Shown here in pieces: positions 20,789 to 21,537 of a stretch of 21,537 nucleotides of DNA (the stretch's first letter is position 1; every line of letters begins with the position of its first letter). The position numbers and the translations under genes were made by a program. This DNA comes from JAQUSX01 sp035446985 (GTDB taxonomy: Bacteria; Bacillota; Clostridia; Christensenellales; CAG-314). The stretch is from the NCBI GenBank assembly GCA_035446985.1, contig DAOTGG010000017.1, positions 1 through 21,537 on the forward strand, read 5' to 3'. Below the pieces are notes generated by a model. That model did no database searches. It was not told where the DNA came from and saw only the letters and a program-made list of their open reading frames with translations.

Positions 20789-21537
20789 TTATAAGGAATT
20801 TAGATATTCTTCCCAATCATCATATAGAGAACTCATGTCAGTATCATATTTTTCGTAAAAACTTTCTTTTTCTTTAAAGAGTAATATTATATCGTCGCCA
20901 TATTCTCTGTTAAGAAACTGAGCGAATGAAGTATATTGAAAATAAGTATAACCTACGTCTTCTATTTTTTGGCTAAAATGGTCTGTACAAATATAATCAA
21001 ATAGCAAATATAAATCTTCCAAATTGTCGGGTTTTATTTCTCTGCCAAAATATTCTTCGGCTGATAATAGCCATTTATTGTAATAAGGGTTGCGAGTCCA
21101 TAAGCCAGCAGCATATGCTTTAACGTAAAAAGAAGACTGACAACCATAGTAAACAGCTATTGTTTCACATAACGTTTTGTCAGGGGCTAGATCCACATAT
21201 ACATCTAAGGTCAGATAATGCACATATTCATGAAGCAAAGAAGATAAACCTGAAACATATAAACGACTTTCATCAACGCTGCAATAATCAAAACCTTTGT
21301 TAATAAAAAATATCACAGTAAGAGGTTTATATTCATAATCGGTGCTTTTCAAAATTCCATCAACTGCCGTCATTTCTTCTTCTACTGTTTCTAATGACTG
21401 GCATAACTGTGAATAATTTTCAATTAAGTTTATTCCAAGATGGTTTCTATAAATACTGTTTTCATATTCTTTAAGCATATAATAATCCGCATGCGCGGTT
21501 TTGATATGAATACAGCATCCTTGTTTTTCTCCATATT
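20789..21537 (-). CDS. Putative gluzincin zinc metallopeptidase, C-terminal part (runs off right edge)
   Basis: Contains H-E-Y-V-H at 21218-21232 within a hydrophobic LSSLLHEYVHYLT helix. A glutamate (LCETIAVYYG) lies 18 residues after the second histidine, the spacing of the third zinc ligand in gluzincins. Downstream is a helical region rich in Tyr, Asp and Glu, ending EEYLNSL. An ATG at 21478 would give 229 residues, but it has no ribosome binding site, and the frame stays open another 19 codons (...HADYY) to the window edge. I therefore read the gene as continuing beyond the window. No signal peptide can be judged. Codon use is more A+T-rich than in the housekeeping genes. No named family is recognised, and the substrate is unknown. 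Confidence 0.65.
   Translation of the reverse strand, partial: YGEKQGCCIHIKTAHADYYMLKEYENSIYRNHLGINLIENYSQLCQSLETVEEEMTAVDGILKSTDYEYKPLTVIFFINKGFDYCSVDESRLYVSGLSSLLHEYVHYLTLDVYVDLAPDKTLCETIAVYYGCQSSFYVKAYAAGLWTRNPYYNKWLLSAEEYFGREIKPDNLEDLYLLFDYICTDHFSQKIEDVGYTYFQYTSFAQFLNREYGDDIILLFKEKESFYEKYDTDMSSLYDDWEEYLNSL

Noticed and set aside
1..21537. CRISPR arrays, insertion sequences, toxin-antitoxin or defence genes
   Set aside because: I found no regularly spaced repeats, transposase motifs, or small antitoxin/toxin pairs in any of the frames I read.

Overview
The window looks like a piece of an uncultured low-to-moderate G+C Bacillota (Clostridia-type) chromosome. Pointers are AGGAGG-type ribosome binding sites, the sporulation pair spmA/spmB, the tilS-hpt neighbourhood, a lipid-anchored HtrA protease with repeats of a kind common in this phylum, and a 4-Cys (Bacillus-like) MetRS. 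A run of exactly 100 N inside one gene (15879-15978) marks a scaffold join, so this is probably a draft or metagenome assembly. Nothing in the sequence fixes the genus.

Layout. (1) 1-3400: the 5' end of ychF on the minus strand, then plus-strand uppP (TTG start), an overlooked 48-residue Cys-rich zinc-finger protein, tilS and hpt, closed by a terminator. (2) 3450-6812, minus strand: a U32-family protein (RlhA-like architecture) followed by a COG2081 flavoprotein (RdsA/YhiN/BaiN family), probably one operon. (3) 6919-11367, minus strand: htrA-like lipoprotein protease, queH, tatD and metG; metG and tatD overlap by 4 bases. (4) 11452-12503, plus strand: spmA-spmB. (5) 12608-14579, minus strand: an alpha-oxoamine synthase resembling bacterial serine palmitoyltransferases, followed by a short-chain dehydrogenase; together they could make a sphingoid-type base. 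(6) 14775-17654: an S9 peptidase (minus, with the N gap) divergent from a DUF2284 iron-sulfur protein and a GNAT acetyltransferase (plus). (7) 17671-18914: a promoter embedded in a perfect 12-bp inverted repeat driving two very A+T-rich membrane proteins, the second with a C-terminal SHOCT domain. (8) 18934-20124, minus: a class I aminotransferase. (9) 20125-21537: an intergenic stretch with a possible tRNA relict, tRNA-Val(CAC), and an HExxH metallopeptidase open to the right edge.

Most of the content is housekeeping: cell-wall lipid recycling, tRNA and rRNA modification, purine salvage, protein quality control and translation. The parts that deserve attention are: the U32/flavoprotein pair, which may place two non-methyl modifications of the peptidyl transferase centre in one operon; the oxoamine synthase/dehydrogenase pair; three operon heads (tilS, U32, spmA) that have no Shine-Dalgarno and whose -10 boxes lie so close to the start codon that they look leaderless; and the palindrome-controlled membrane gene pair. 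I found no CRISPR array, insertion sequence, phage gene, toxin-antitoxin pair or obvious defence system.
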